From positions 1 to 49,423 of IMG/VR virus record IMGVR_UViG_3300030117_005015: DNA of 49,423 nt. One strand, written 5' to 3'. The DNA is from a virus. The notes beneath the pieces were generated by a model. It searched no databases, was not told the origin of the DNA, and was given only the letters and a program-made list of their open reading frames with translations. Positions 42,932-49,350 of the stretch are shown piece by piece. The first letter of the stretch is position 1; every line of letters starts with the position of its first letter. The position numbers and the translations under genes are program-made.

Positions 42932-43060
42932 TTATGCTTTCTTTTTAGTTTTAACTTTTTTAGTCATTTTGCCAACTACAATTGAAGTAGGTATTTTTGC
43001 AAAACCATTTAGTACTTTTTTACCACCTTTTTTACCACGTCTTTTCATTTTAAATGCCAT
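42932..43060 (-). CDS. Small basic protein with MAFKMK N-terminus
   Basis: A short frame of 42 codons from ATG 43060 to TAA 42932. It starts MAFKMKRRGKKGGKKVLNGF and ends in a Lys-rich tail (KVKTKKKA), giving a strongly positive protein that could bind nucleic acid or the capsid interior. It shares the MAFKMK start with the 43516-44190 product and MGFKL with two other genes in the cluster. It fits neatly between its neighbours. Confidence 0.7.
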   Translation of the reverse strand: MAFKMKRRGKKGGKKVLNGFAKIPTSIVVGKMTKKVKTKKKA

Positions 43061-43071
43061 GTTGTTTTTTT

Positions 43072-43506
43072 TTAAATATATGCCTCGTCGTTACCGTTGT
43101 TAGCGTCGTTTTCCCATGGAAAGTCATGATCACCTGCTTGTTTCCAAACGCCATCAACTAATATTGAGTCAACACCATTAATATCTTTTCTTATATACTT
43201 ATTGCCATTATACATAACATAATTGTCTGTATATGCTAATTTACCTATCTTCATGTCAGTTGCGTGCCTCATTTCGTGGTTTACAACCATAGCTTCTTCT
43301 TGGCTATTAGGTTCTATTTGATCACTAATAAATATAGTACCATCCATATTAGCCTCACCCATAATACCTTCATCTAAAGGCACTCTAATTACTGGAGTAC
43401 CAGGTACAGATGCATCGTCACCAGCTTGCTGGCCAAAACGCATTTTATTTCTTATCTGTCCGTTTACAGCATAATTACCTCTTTCTGATCCTAGTTTAAA
43501 TCCCAT
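43072..43506 (-). CDS. Small zincin-type metallopeptidase candidate
   Basis: 144 aa. N-terminal tag MGFKLGSERGNYAVNG, shared in its first five residues with another gene. A central strand-helix region contains AMVVNHEMRHATDMKIGKL, where His77-Glu78-x-x-His81 is the zinc-binding HExxH motif. Downstream, the C-terminus has WENDANNGNDEAYI, with acidic residues that could supply the third zinc ligand. No signal peptide is visible. Candidate roles are a prohead maturation protease, given its place upstream of the head genes, or a cell-wall/host-protein protease. The short size suggests a minimal catalytic domain. Confidence 0.7.
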   Translation of the reverse strand: MGFKLGSERGNYAVNGQIRNKMRFGQQAGDDASVPGTPVIRVPLDEGIMGEANMDGTIFISDQIEPNSQEEAMVVNHEMRHATDMKIGKLAYTDNYVMYNGNKYIRKDINGVDSILVDGVWKQAGDHDFPWENDANNGNDEAYI

Positions 43507-43515
43507 ATTTTTATT

Positions 43516-44190
43516 TTAATAATAATTAGAATAAGTTTCTGATCTAGTACCTATACCAAGGTCAGATAAAGCATCTCTTGTTTCAAATCTATCAGGTCTT
43601 AAATCAAAATGGTTATCTGCATCTTGTTCATCTATGTTAAGAAGTTTACCATTTTCAGGATTATATGTATATGTTGATGTTTTATCTTTACTACGTACAA
43701 TTATTTGTTCTATATCACCATTTTTATTTTCTATTTTAGTTGTTTCTATAACATCAAAAATACCTCCACCGTGTTTACGATGACCTCCAAAAGGTTTAAA
43801 AGATTCTAATGCACTAGAGTAAGCAACATCTTCATCACCTTCTTTTCCTTCAAAATATGACATATCATCTCTTAAAAACCTTCTATTATTTTGGTTTAAA
43901 ACTAAAACTCTTTCAGTATATGCGTATCTGCCTTTTTTTAATTTTTTTTCAAAATAATTACCATAAGTAGCAACGTTGTATTTATAACCCATTTCAGTTG
44001 TGTCATAAAAACCATCTGGCGTGACACCATATAAATCATCAAAATTTAAATCTTCGTACTCTGACAAAGAACTATCAGTTGAAAGAGGTCTATCTTGTCT
44101 ACTTTGGCTAGGATCAGTGATACGCCTTACAGGTGAACGCATTTGTGGCGCTAACTTCTCTTCTACAGAACTTTTCATTTTAAAAGCCAT
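43516..44190 (-). CDS. Hypothetical protein with MAFKMKSS N-terminus
   Basis: 224 aa, starting MAFKMKSSVEEKLAPQMRSP. The N-terminal 35 residues are basic and flexible (MRSPVRRITDPSQSRQDRP). The body is acidic and Tyr-rich (YGVTPDGFYDTTEMGYKYNV, FEKKLKKGRYAYTERVLVLN), with a later KSTYTYNPENGKLLNID-like strand region. No enzyme motif. It shares the N-terminal tag with 42932-43060 and the QMRSP motif with the next gene (44190-44558). Its ATG overlaps the previous stop by one base. A virion or assembly-associated protein is an inference. Confidence 0.7.
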   Translation of the reverse strand: MAFKMKSSVEEKLAPQMRSPVRRITDPSQSRQDRPLSTDSSLSEYEDLNFDDLYGVTPDGFYDTTEMGYKYNVATYGNYFEKKLKKGRYAYTERVLVLNQNNRRFLRDDMSYFEGKEGDEDVAYSSALESFKPFGGHRKHGGGIFDVIETTKIENKNGDIEQIIVRSKDKTSTYTYNPENGKLLNIDEQDADNHFDLRPDRFETRDALSDLGIGTRSETYSNYY

Positions 44191-44558
44191 TATAGTACAT
44201 TGTTTTTTAATTCTTCTCTAGCTCTTTCAAAATCTTCATATGAAGGTATATAAGTACCTAGTTTTGTTCTAGCTTCAGTTGCCTTCATCCAAGCTTCTTC
44301 CATTTCTGGGTATGAACCGTTTTTATGAGCTAAGTTCCAATTAGTATTTTCTAAACTATTATCATTTTGTGATTTGTCATACGCTCTCGCTTCATCTAAA
44401 CTTCTCCAGTTTTTAAAATGTGCTATATATGCGTTTATAATATCTTCTGGGCTAAAATCATCGTAACCAAGCTCTGCTGGTTGTTGAGCTGGTAATCTTC
44501 CTAGTTGATCTTGTCTCATAGGAGAACGCATTTGTGATGCTTGTGTTCTATTATTCAT
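44190..44558 (-). CDS. Hypothetical protein with QMRSP motif
   Basis: 122 aa, starting MNNRTQASQMRSPMRQDQLG. The first 30 residues are flexible and Gln/Pro/Arg-rich, and the rest is helical (PEDIINAYIAHFKNWRSLDE, EMEEAWMKATEARTKLGTYI, EDFERAREELKNNVL). The QMRSP(M/V)R core matches QMRSPVRR in the downstream product. The start shares ATGA with the end of the winged-helix gene. Function unknown; the shared tag hints that these proteins go to the same place, perhaps the prohead. Confidence 0.7.
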   Translation of the reverse strand: MNNRTQASQMRSPMRQDQLGRLPAQQPAELGYDDFSPEDIINAYIAHFKNWRSLDEARAYDKSQNDNSLENTNWNLAHKNGSYPEMEEAWMKATEARTKLGTYIPSYEDFERAREELKNNVL

Positions 44559-44995
44559 CTTGTATTGTCTTTAATCATATCATCTATAGCTTTGTTATAA
44601 ACTTTATCTGTATATGATTTATTATTAAAAAAAATACTTCTTTCTGATATAGGCATGTCTTCTTCGCCTAAAAGTATTCTATATATTCTACTTATCATTT
44701 GACCACATTTAAAAGATGTTTTAAACACAGAGTATTTTATAGTTGTTCTGTTTCTATGTCTCCATACTTCTATCCAACCATCTCTTCGTAGCCTTTCCCA
44801 ACGGTTTTTGTCCCATGAATATGTGTAAGTACCGTCTAAAAACTCTTGTCGTGTAAATCTTTTTTTACAATCTAAATAAATTAATAATTCTAAATCTGCA
44901 TCTTTTAACCCGTAAGTTTTACAGACCCACTTTCGTGTGAGCCTGTAATACTTAAGGATATTCATGTCACGCAGATCCTGCGCGGTTAGTCTCAT
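44555..44995 (-). CDS. Winged helix-turn-helix (MarR-like) DNA-binding protein
   Basis: 146 aa, strongly basic. Residues about 27-85 form a winged HTH pattern: DADLELLIYLDCKKRFTRQE, then DKNRWERLRRDGWIEVWRHR followed by NRTTIKYSVFKTSF (the wing strands). This layout resembles MarR-like DNA-binding domains. The C-terminal 40 residues (RIYRILLGEEDMPISERSIF) may form a dimer interface. As the only likely transcription regulator in the window, it may control timing of the late operon. It is 3 nt after the 44999-45367 stop and overlaps the next gene by ATGA. Confidence 0.75.
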   Translation of the reverse strand: MRLTAQDLRDMNILKYYRLTRKWVCKTYGLKDADLELLIYLDCKKRFTRQEFLDGTYTYSWDKNRWERLRRDGWIEVWRHRNRTTIKYSVFKTSFKCGQMISRIYRILLGEEDMPISERSIFFNNKSYTDKVYNKAIDDMIKDNTR

Positions 44996-44998
44996 TTA

Positions 44999-45367
44999 TT
45001 AATCATCTGGATTAACGTTAGAGTCACCAATTGCAAGAAGCGCTGCTGAGATAAAAGGAGAAATAAACTTGCTATTATCTCCGTCAGCTACAACAACAAA
45101 ACCGCTGTTAGTAGCAGGCGCACCATTCATAGCACCTACAATAGCCTCACAAACTTCTTTGAATTTACCAGACGTGTAAGTCAACTCTACATAGTTAAAT
45201 GTAGCATCAGCGTCAGTACCTTCAACAACTTTAGTGCTTTTGTAGTAAACGTTACAAGTAGTAGCAGCTGTTGGGTGTATACCCAATATGTTTTCAGCTG
45301 GAACAACTACTGCATCCGCTTCTGCATCTGCACCGTTTGCTTCTGCAAAGTATAACATAATCTTCAT
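44999..45367 (-). CDS. Small acidic protein, possible capsid accessory
   Basis: 122 aa, starting MKIMLYFAEANGADAEADAV. It is Ala/Asp-rich, with alternating strand and turn segments (VVVPAENILGIHPTAATTCN, VYYKSTKVVEG, VELTYTSGKFKEV), and ends IGDSNVNPDD. Low basic content and a beta-sandwich look fit capsid decoration or cement proteins. Compared with neighbours it uses more GC-rich codons (GCA, GCT, GAC), as the major capsid gene does, which suggests high expression. A 74-nt intergenic segment with degenerate heptamer repeats precedes it. Confidence 0.7.
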   Translation of the reverse strand: MKIMLYFAEANGADAEADAVVVPAENILGIHPTAATTCNVYYKSTKVVEGTDADATFNYVELTYTSGKFKEVCEAIVGAMNGAPATNSGFVVVADGDNSKFISPFISAALLAIGDSNVNPDD

Positions 45368-45403
45368 AGTTTTACTTTTTTAGTTAATAATTAGGTTAAT
45401 TTT

Positions 45404-45445
45404 ACGTTTTAAGTTTAAAGTTTAAGGTCTAAGGTTTAGGTCTAA
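45404..45445. repeat. Degenerate heptamer repeats after groES
   Basis: On the + strand five imperfect 7-nt units follow each other (ACGTTTT, AAGTTTA, AAGTTTA, AGGTCTA, AGGTTTA), then GGTCTAA. The array covers the groES stop codon and the gap to the next gene. It could be slippage product or a binding site; no hairpin or promoter consensus is evident. Confidence 0.5.
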
Positions 45446-45699
45446 TCTACTAGAACAACATCTCTATCTTGAATAACCATATATAGTTTACCTTTCCAAG
45501 AAATGTCATGTCCAGCATGTTTATCATAAAATATCGTATCACCTTCTTTTAGTGCTTCGACTAAATTACCACACGATATTATTTTTGCTTTTACATATCT
45601 ATTATCAACGTCAGTTTCTTCAGTCATAATTAGACCAGCAACCTTTTTAGGTTCTGTTTTTATATTTTCTATTACTATATATCTATTGATTGCTTTCAT
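45442..45699 (-). CDS. groES: Co-chaperonin GroES
   Basis: 85 aa, full-length but slightly short for GroES. MKAINRYIVIENI forms the first strand; KTEPKKVAGLIMTEETD replaces the mobile loop, with GLIM in place of the usual GIVLP; VKAKIISCGN gives the central strand; and LKEGDTIFYDKHAGHDISWK followed by YMVIQDRDVVLVD gives the roof and final strands. It should cap the phage GroEL encoded just upstream. The two genes overlap by 17 nt. The order groEL-groES is the reverse of the usual bacterial order, and both lie in the same transcript as the head genes they probably assist. Confidence 0.92.
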   Translation of the reverse strand: MKAINRYIVIENIKTEPKKVAGLIMTEETDVDNRYVKAKIISCGNLVEALKEGDTIFYDKHAGHDISWKGKLYMVIQDRDVVLVD

Positions 45700-47251
45700 T
45701 TAATCTCATGTTTGATATTACACAATCTGCAGATATAATAGTAGTCACAACACTTACTGCATTTTTAAGTGCGGACTTAGTTACTAGCACCGGGTCTATA
45801 ATACCAGAATCAATCATATTAACAGCTTTACCTGTTACAACATTAATACCAACGCCATCAACGATGTTTACGTTAGTTACTAGGCCGGCATTATCTAATA
45901 TTGTTTTATATGGTGCTCTTATAGCATCTAGTAGTATTTGCTCACCAGTATTGTCAGCTTTAATATTTTGTGATGCGTTTAATAGTGCTACGCCACCACC
46001 TGGTACAATACCTTCTTTCAAAGCTGCTTTTGTGGCATATATGGCGTCTTCAACTCTATCTTTCTTTTCTTTCATCTCTACTTTAGAGTTTGCACCAACT
46101 TTTATAATACCTACGCTACCTGACAACATAGCTAGTCTTTGTCTATGTTTTTTCTGTATAAATGGGTTTTTCTCCCATTGATTTATAGTTTTCTTAATAG
46201 TTTTTATTCTTTCATCTAGTTGTTCTTCTGGTACATCTATAGTCAAAACAGTATTGTTTTCATCAGTTATAGATGTATGTGCTTCACCTAAACAACTTAC
46301 ATCTATAAGATCTAGGTCATCACCTAGTTGCTCGTTTATTACTTTAGCACCTACTAAAAATGCTAAATCAGCAACTGTATCTTCTTTAGTAGGACCAAAG
46401 CCTGGTAAGTCAACTATATTTACTTTGATGTTACCTTTTACTTTGTTCATTAATAAAGCAGCTTTCACTTGCTGTTCTACCGGAGCAACAATAAGTAAAG
46501 AACGTTTGTTTTTTATAACATGTTCTAATACTGTTTGTATTTTACGTATATTAGGTATTTCTGAAGATACTATTAATACTAATGGGTTATCAAGCTCACA
46601 TATCTGCTTGTCCTTATCAGTAACAAAATGTGGTGATGTGAGTCCTGAATCTATCTGTACGCCATCTACAACTTCTACGTATGTTTCTTCAGTTGGAGAC
46701 TCTTCCATTAAAACCACACCATCTTTACCTACTTTAGTATAAGCTTCTGCTATAATCTTTCCTAGTTCTTCATCATTGTTACAACTAATTGAACTAACAG
46801 ATTCCAGCATATCGCCCTCGATCTTGACAGAAACTTTATTTAGGTAATCATTTACCTTTACTAAACAAGACTTTACACCTTCTTTAGCTTCTCTAATAGT
46901 TACATCTTTATTGCAATTATTAACTTCGTTTAACAAAGATTCAGCAAGGACGGTAGCTGTAGTAGTACCGTCACCTGCTTCTCTTACTGTATTTTTAGCA
47001 GCTTCTTTAATAAGGGTTGCACCCATATTTTCAACCGGGTCAAATAAGACAACTGATTCTGCTACAGTTACTCCGTCTTTTGTTATTACCGGTAAACCTC
47101 TTGCATCTTCGTAAATTACACACTTACCAGATGCTCCCAAGGTTGATTTTACTGCTTTTGCTAGCTTTTTAACACCAGCAATTACTTTTTTATTAGCTTG
47201 ATCACCAAAGTTTACGTCTTTGACAATCTCGCTAGGCTGATTGTATTCCAT
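45683..47251 (-). CDS. groEL: Chaperonin GroEL
   Basis: 522 aa, near-complete GroEL with all three domains. ATP-site motifs are present: KSTLGASGK and VITKDGVTVA near the start, GDGTTTATVL at 93-102 (with the catalytic Asp), EGIVPGGGVALL around residue 400, and IIDPVLVTKSAL near the end. The apical domain region (residues about 195-375) is complete, with a diverged substrate-binding face (TSPHFVTDKDKQICELDNPL). The C-terminus stops at RLNESNQ with no GGM tail. It folds client proteins with GroES in the cytoplasm; phage copies probably serve capsid folding. No host-like heat-shock operator was seen upstream. Confidence 0.95.
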   Translation of the reverse strand: MEYNQPSEIVKDVNFGDQANKKVIAGVKKLAKAVKSTLGASGKCVIYEDARGLPVITKDGVTVAESVVLFDPVENMGATLIKEAAKNTVREAGDGTTTATVLAESLLNEVNNCNKDVTIREAKEGVKSCLVKVNDYLNKVSVKIEGDMLESVSSISCNNDEELGKIIAEAYTKVGKDGVVLMEESPTEETYVEVVDGVQIDSGLTSPHFVTDKDKQICELDNPLVLIVSSEIPNIRKIQTVLEHVIKNKRSLLIVAPVEQQVKAALLMNKVKGNIKVNIVDLPGFGPTKEDTVADLAFLVGAKVINEQLGDDLDLIDVSCLGEAHTSITDENNTVLTIDVPEEQLDERIKTIKKTINQWEKNPFIQKKHRQRLAMLSGSVGIIKVGANSKVEMKEKKDRVEDAIYATKAALKEGIVPGGGVALLNASQNIKADNTGEQILLDAIRAPYKTILDNAGLVTNVNIVDGVGINVVTGKAVNMIDSGIIDPVLVTKSALKNAVSVVTTIISADCVISNMRLNESNQ

Positions 47252-47259
47252 ATTTGATT

Positions 47260-47275
47260 AAATTTAATTAAATTT
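47260..47275. repeat. Perfect 16-bp palindrome upstream of groEL
   Basis: AAATTTAATTAAATTT reads the same on both strands and lies 9 nt before the groEL ATG. It may be an operator, or just part of the AT-only translation leader seen before many genes. Only one such long palindrome was found in the gaps. Confidence 0.45.
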
Positions 47276-47279
47276 GTGT

Positions 47280-47573
47280 TTATTCGAATGTTTTGATCAC
47301 TTTTGGCCCTTTTGTAGCCTCTAGTTTTTTAGAGAAATGGTCGATGCTGCCATCAATTGCGGCTTCTGCACCTTCTAAGGTCTCTCTACGTGTAACATCA
47401 TGCCAATTTTTATCATTTTCTGGATCATTTACTTCAGTTTGATAAAAACCGTTAGGTAATTGCGTAATTCTCCAATTACTTTTGTCAGCTATGTGCTTCC
47501 ACTGGTTAATAGTTTTTTCATTCGGTTTGTTTGAGTACGTACTTGTCGTACTTTTGTAATATAAATAAGTCAT
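47280..47573 (-). CDS. Hypothetical protein upstream of groEL
   Basis: 97 aa, starting MTYLYYKSTTSTYSNKPNEK. It contains a strand/turn pattern NGFYQTEVND then NWHDVTRRETLEGAEAAIDG, ending HFSKKLEATKGPKVIKTFE. The middle block with its 'VTRRETLEGAEAAIDGS' helix has the tightness of a conserved small domain. No signal peptide or membrane segment. It stands between a tag-bearing acidic protein and groEL. I recall similar proteins of unknown function in marine phages, but give no function. Confidence 0.7.
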   Translation of the reverse strand: MTYLYYKSTTSTYSNKPNEKTINQWKHIADKSNWRITQLPNGFYQTEVNDPENDKNWHDVTRRETLEGAEAAIDGSIDHFSKKLEATKGPKVIKTFE

Positions 47574-47624
47574 TTTGGTTTGTTTTTTGGTTAATATTGA
47601 CTTGGTGTAGGGACTTTCCCTATT

Positions 47625-48548
47625 TTATCTTAATTCTCTTGGTATATAACCACGTTTTTCCATGTTTTTTCTTAAAATACTATTTTTTCTAGCATTTTCA
47701 TATATTCTATCGTCTCTTTTTTGTGCAGGAGAGTTGTTTTTTCTTTCATTTATAAATCTTGCTCTTTCACTTGGTGTCATATTAGCAATATCTTTCCTTA
47801 ATTGATCTCTTTTTTCTTTTGGTAGTATTTCTACGCCTTGTCCACCGCTAAAAACTATAGAATCTAGTACTTTTTCTGTTTCTAAATCACTTACAAAATC
47901 TTTATTTTCAGCTCTAGGACCTAAACCTTGTCTTTTTTCTAGCTCACCAGTGTATTCTTCATCTTTTTTTTGCATTGCGCTATCTTTACCGTAAATACTG
48001 TTAAAACCATCAGGACTTGCTAGTTTTCTATCTAAAATATTTATTAATCCTTGGTCAAATTGACTAGTTTGTGCAAGACCACTACTTGGTATATCCATAA
48101 CAACATCTGTGTTCGATGCTATAGGCTCTCCATTTTGATCTACACATGAACCATCATCTTCAGTTGCATCTCTATTATAATTAGCAGCGGCAGGATTCGT
48201 ACATCCTCTTACAGGATCACCACCATCACCGTCATCGTCATTATTATCTGGATCATTATTTGTTTCTTCTAACTTTCCTTCAAGCTCTTCTATTTTATCT
48301 TTAAGATCTTCTATAGTAGTATCATCATTATCTTGTCCTGGAAAATCAAAGTCTATAGAATAATCAACAGAATCAAAATCCATTGTTTTTGGCTTAATAG
48401 ATTGTCCATATCTATATGCTTGATTTATTAAACCTTGGTCAGCTCTTGTTCTTGCCACAGTAAAGTCTTCAGCATTTTTAAGTGCAGACTCTTTTCTATG
48501 TCCAGCTGTACCTTGTATTATAGATTTTTTTCTTAGTTTAAATCCCAT
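47625..48548 (-). CDS. Acidic protein with a single GC-D-NY-DDGSC module
   Basis: 307 aa from ATG 48548 (MGFKLRKKSIIQGTAGHRKE). An upstream in-frame ATG at 48575 would add nine residues and overlap the preceding gene; the shared MGFKL start favours 48548. Residues 60-125 are Asp/Glu/Asn-rich (low complexity, NDDDGDGGDPVRG). The segment RGCTNPAAANYNRDATEDDG then SC is one copy of the repeat found 13 times in the T9SS adhesin 43 kb away. The C-terminus is basic and helical (DQLRKDIANMTPSERARFIN, RKNMEKRGYIPREL). A virion or assembly role is inferred from the tag shared with other genes. Confidence 0.75.
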   Translation of the reverse strand: MGFKLRKKSIIQGTAGHRKESALKNAEDFTVARTRADQGLINQAYRYGQSIKPKTMDFDSVDYSIDFDFPGQDNDDTTIEDLKDKIEELEGKLEETNNDPDNNDDDGDGGDPVRGCTNPAAANYNRDATEDDGSCVDQNGEPIASNTDVVMDIPSSGLAQTSQFDQGLINILDRKLASPDGFNSIYGKDSAMQKKDEEYTGELEKRQGLGPRAENKDFVSDLETEKVLDSIVFSGGQGVEILPKEKRDQLRKDIANMTPSERARFINERKNNSPAQKRDDRIYENARKNSILRKNMEKRGYIPRELR

Positions 48549-48549
48549 A

Positions 48550-48786
48550 TTATTCGTTTTTAGTACCTCGGCCAAAGTTACCTCGGTTGTTTTTTACACT
48601 CACCCTTCTTACGATGCCTTTAGGACCGTGATGTATATCGCTATCACTTCTTTGACCTAATCTTTGGTTTTGCGCTTTTTTACGCTTTCTATCTGCAGTC
48701 TTAGCCATAGCTATGTCTCTACGCTTCTTAGCAGCAGCAGCCTTAGGTGATAACTTTTGTTTTAATCTAATTGGTGATCCTTTCAT
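48550..48786 (-). CDS. Small Arg/Lys-rich protein, first gene of the leftward train
   Basis: 78 aa from ATG 48786: MKGSPIRLKQKLSPKAAAAK at the start, then KRRDIAMAKTADRKRKKAQN and GIVRRVSVKNNRGNFGRGTK. A longer frame would begin with GTG at 48837, but that lies at the predicted transcription start, next to the -7 element at 48842-48849, so the ATG is preferred. The strongly basic helical sequence suggests nucleic-acid or capsid binding. It is the first gene after the divergent region and so the first product of the leftward transcript. It ends 1 nt before the next start. Confidence 0.7.
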   Translation of the reverse strand: MKGSPIRLKQKLSPKAAAAKKRRDIAMAKTADRKRKKAQNQRLGQRSDSDIHHGPKGIVRRVSVKNNRGNFGRGTKNE

Positions 48787-48841
48787 ATATAGTATTATTA
48801 CATGGTAAATAAGTAATTTACACTTAAAAAAAAACACATTA

Positions 48842-48849
48842 CAAATATA
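48842..48849 (-). promoter_or_regulatory. Bacteroidota-type -7 promoter element for the leftward train
   Basis: The coding strand reads TATATTTG, a match to the TAnnTTTG element recognised by the primary sigma factor of Bacteroidota. A TTG lies 14 nt upstream, closer than the usual -33 spacing, so the promoter may depend on an activator. The predicted start, near 48835, gives a 5' leader of about 50 nt before ATG 48786. Confidence 0.5.
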
Positions 48850-48924
48850 GGGGCATGGTGTTGCAACTTTTCTACGACATAGACGGCCAAAACTAAAATT
48901 AGTTATAAACAGGCCACCGCCCCT
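48849..48924. repeat. Long-range inverted repeat in the divergent region
   Basis: AGGGGC-at-GGTG (48849-48860) can pair with CACC-GCCCCT (48915-48924), ten base pairs with a two-base bulge around a 54-nt loop. The loop holds a small hairpin (AACTA-aaat-TAGTT, 48891-48904). Because it sits just upstream of the leftward -7 element it could be an operator or cruciform, or part of a replication origin. No gene lies in 48787-49124. Confidence 0.5.
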
Positions 48925-48993
48925 TTCGTTTTTGTAAATAAAATAAAACTTTTAGCGTTTGTTATCTATATATAATACAAAATAATAAAAACA

Positions 48994-49017
48994 ATTTCCA
49001 TAGAATATTTAGGAAAT
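48994..49017. repeat. Short inverted repeat ATTTCC/GGAAAT
   Basis: Six-base arms ATTTCC (48994-48999) and GGAAAT (49012-49017) flank an AT-rich 12-nt spacer. The size and symmetry suit a dimeric repressor site. It stands between the long inverted repeat and the GC-rich island. Confidence 0.35.
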
Positions 49018-49018
49018 A

Positions 49019-49068
49019 GCTGGGCGGCCCCAGCCCGCCGTGTATAGCATCGACGCTAGCGAGTGCAC
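49019..49068 (+). ncRNA. GC-rich island with two adjacent hairpins (candidate structured leader)
   Basis: In a region where surrounding DNA is nearly all A/T, about 50 nt are strongly GC-rich and can fold. Hairpin 1 is GCTGGG-CGGC-CCCAGC (49019-49034). Hairpin 2 pairs GTGTATAGC (49040-49048) with GCTA (49055-49058) and TGCAC (49064-49068), with a five-base bulge. It lies about 55 nt upstream of the first rightward gene, so it may be the 5' leader of that transcript, a small RNA, or a DNA structure at an origin. No U-run follows, so it is not a normal terminator. Confidence 0.4.
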
Positions 49069-49073
49069 AAACT

Positions 49074-49083
49074 TAATACGACT
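49074..49083 (+). promoter_or_regulatory. T7-promoter-like decamer TAATACGACT
   Basis: The ten bases equal positions -17 to -8 of the T7-class phage promoter, but the following bases (GTCACCAGATAA) differ from its initiation region. It lies 41 nt upstream of the rightward ATG. A T7-like RNA polymerase is not encoded in this window, so the match may be coincidence or a relic. Confidence 0.25.
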
Positions 49084-49124
49084 GTCACCAGATAATATAT
49101 ATATAAATAATAAAATAAATAAAT

Positions 49125-49277
49125 ATGACTTACGAACACGAAATAACATTTAATAACGACGAATTATATTACTTAACTTCGACTACTAATTACTTAAACG
49201 ATAACGACAAACAATTTCTTATCGACGAATTAATTAACTTAAATAATATCAAATCAATTAATACTTATAAAATATAG
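49125..49277 (+). CDS. Small rightward gene, 50 aa
   Basis: Frame of 50 codons from ATG 49125 to TAG 49277, preceded by AAATAAATAAAT, the same leader as before the 817-1257 gene on the other strand. The product starts MTYEHEITFNNDELYYLTST and continues as an acidic, Asn/Asp/Leu-rich small protein. Codons end mostly in C (TAC, GAC, AAC), unlike the T-ending codons of the leftward genes, and nearly all its G residues follow C. It is the first gene of the opposite transcript. Function unknown; an early, host-takeover-type protein would be usual at such a place. Confidence 0.65.
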   Translation: MTYEHEITFNNDELYYLTSTTNYLNDNDKQFLIDELINLNNIKSINTYKI

Positions 49278-49350
49278 ACATTACACAAACTAAATACTAA
49301 CAACAATAGATAATATAAATAAATAAATAACTAATTAAAATTAAACAACT

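Noticed and set aside
45690-46742. Two long + strand frames (163 and 162 codons) opposite groEL
   Set aside because: They are antisense shadows of the well-conserved GroEL frame, with low-complexity Ser/Thr/Ile products and no separate leader.
47608-47622. Hairpin TAGGGA-CTT-TCCCTA near the end of the 47625 gene
   Set aside because: Six pairs with a three-base loop and no U-run on the transcribed strand; the U-rich side belongs to the antisense strand where no gene ends.
48549-48575. Upstream ATG (48575) for the acidic tag protein
   Set aside because: It overlaps the preceding gene and adds residues before MGFKL, a start shared with another gene at DNA level.
48787-48837. GTG-initiated longer start for the first leftward gene
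   Set aside because: The GTG coincides with the predicted transcript start just after TATATTTG, leaving no leader; the ATG at 48786 starts a more typical basic sequence.
49040-49090. Possible tRNA ending in ACCA
   Set aside because: No T-arm GTTCGA-like sequence, no anticodon arm of proper size and no acceptor pairing could be drawn.
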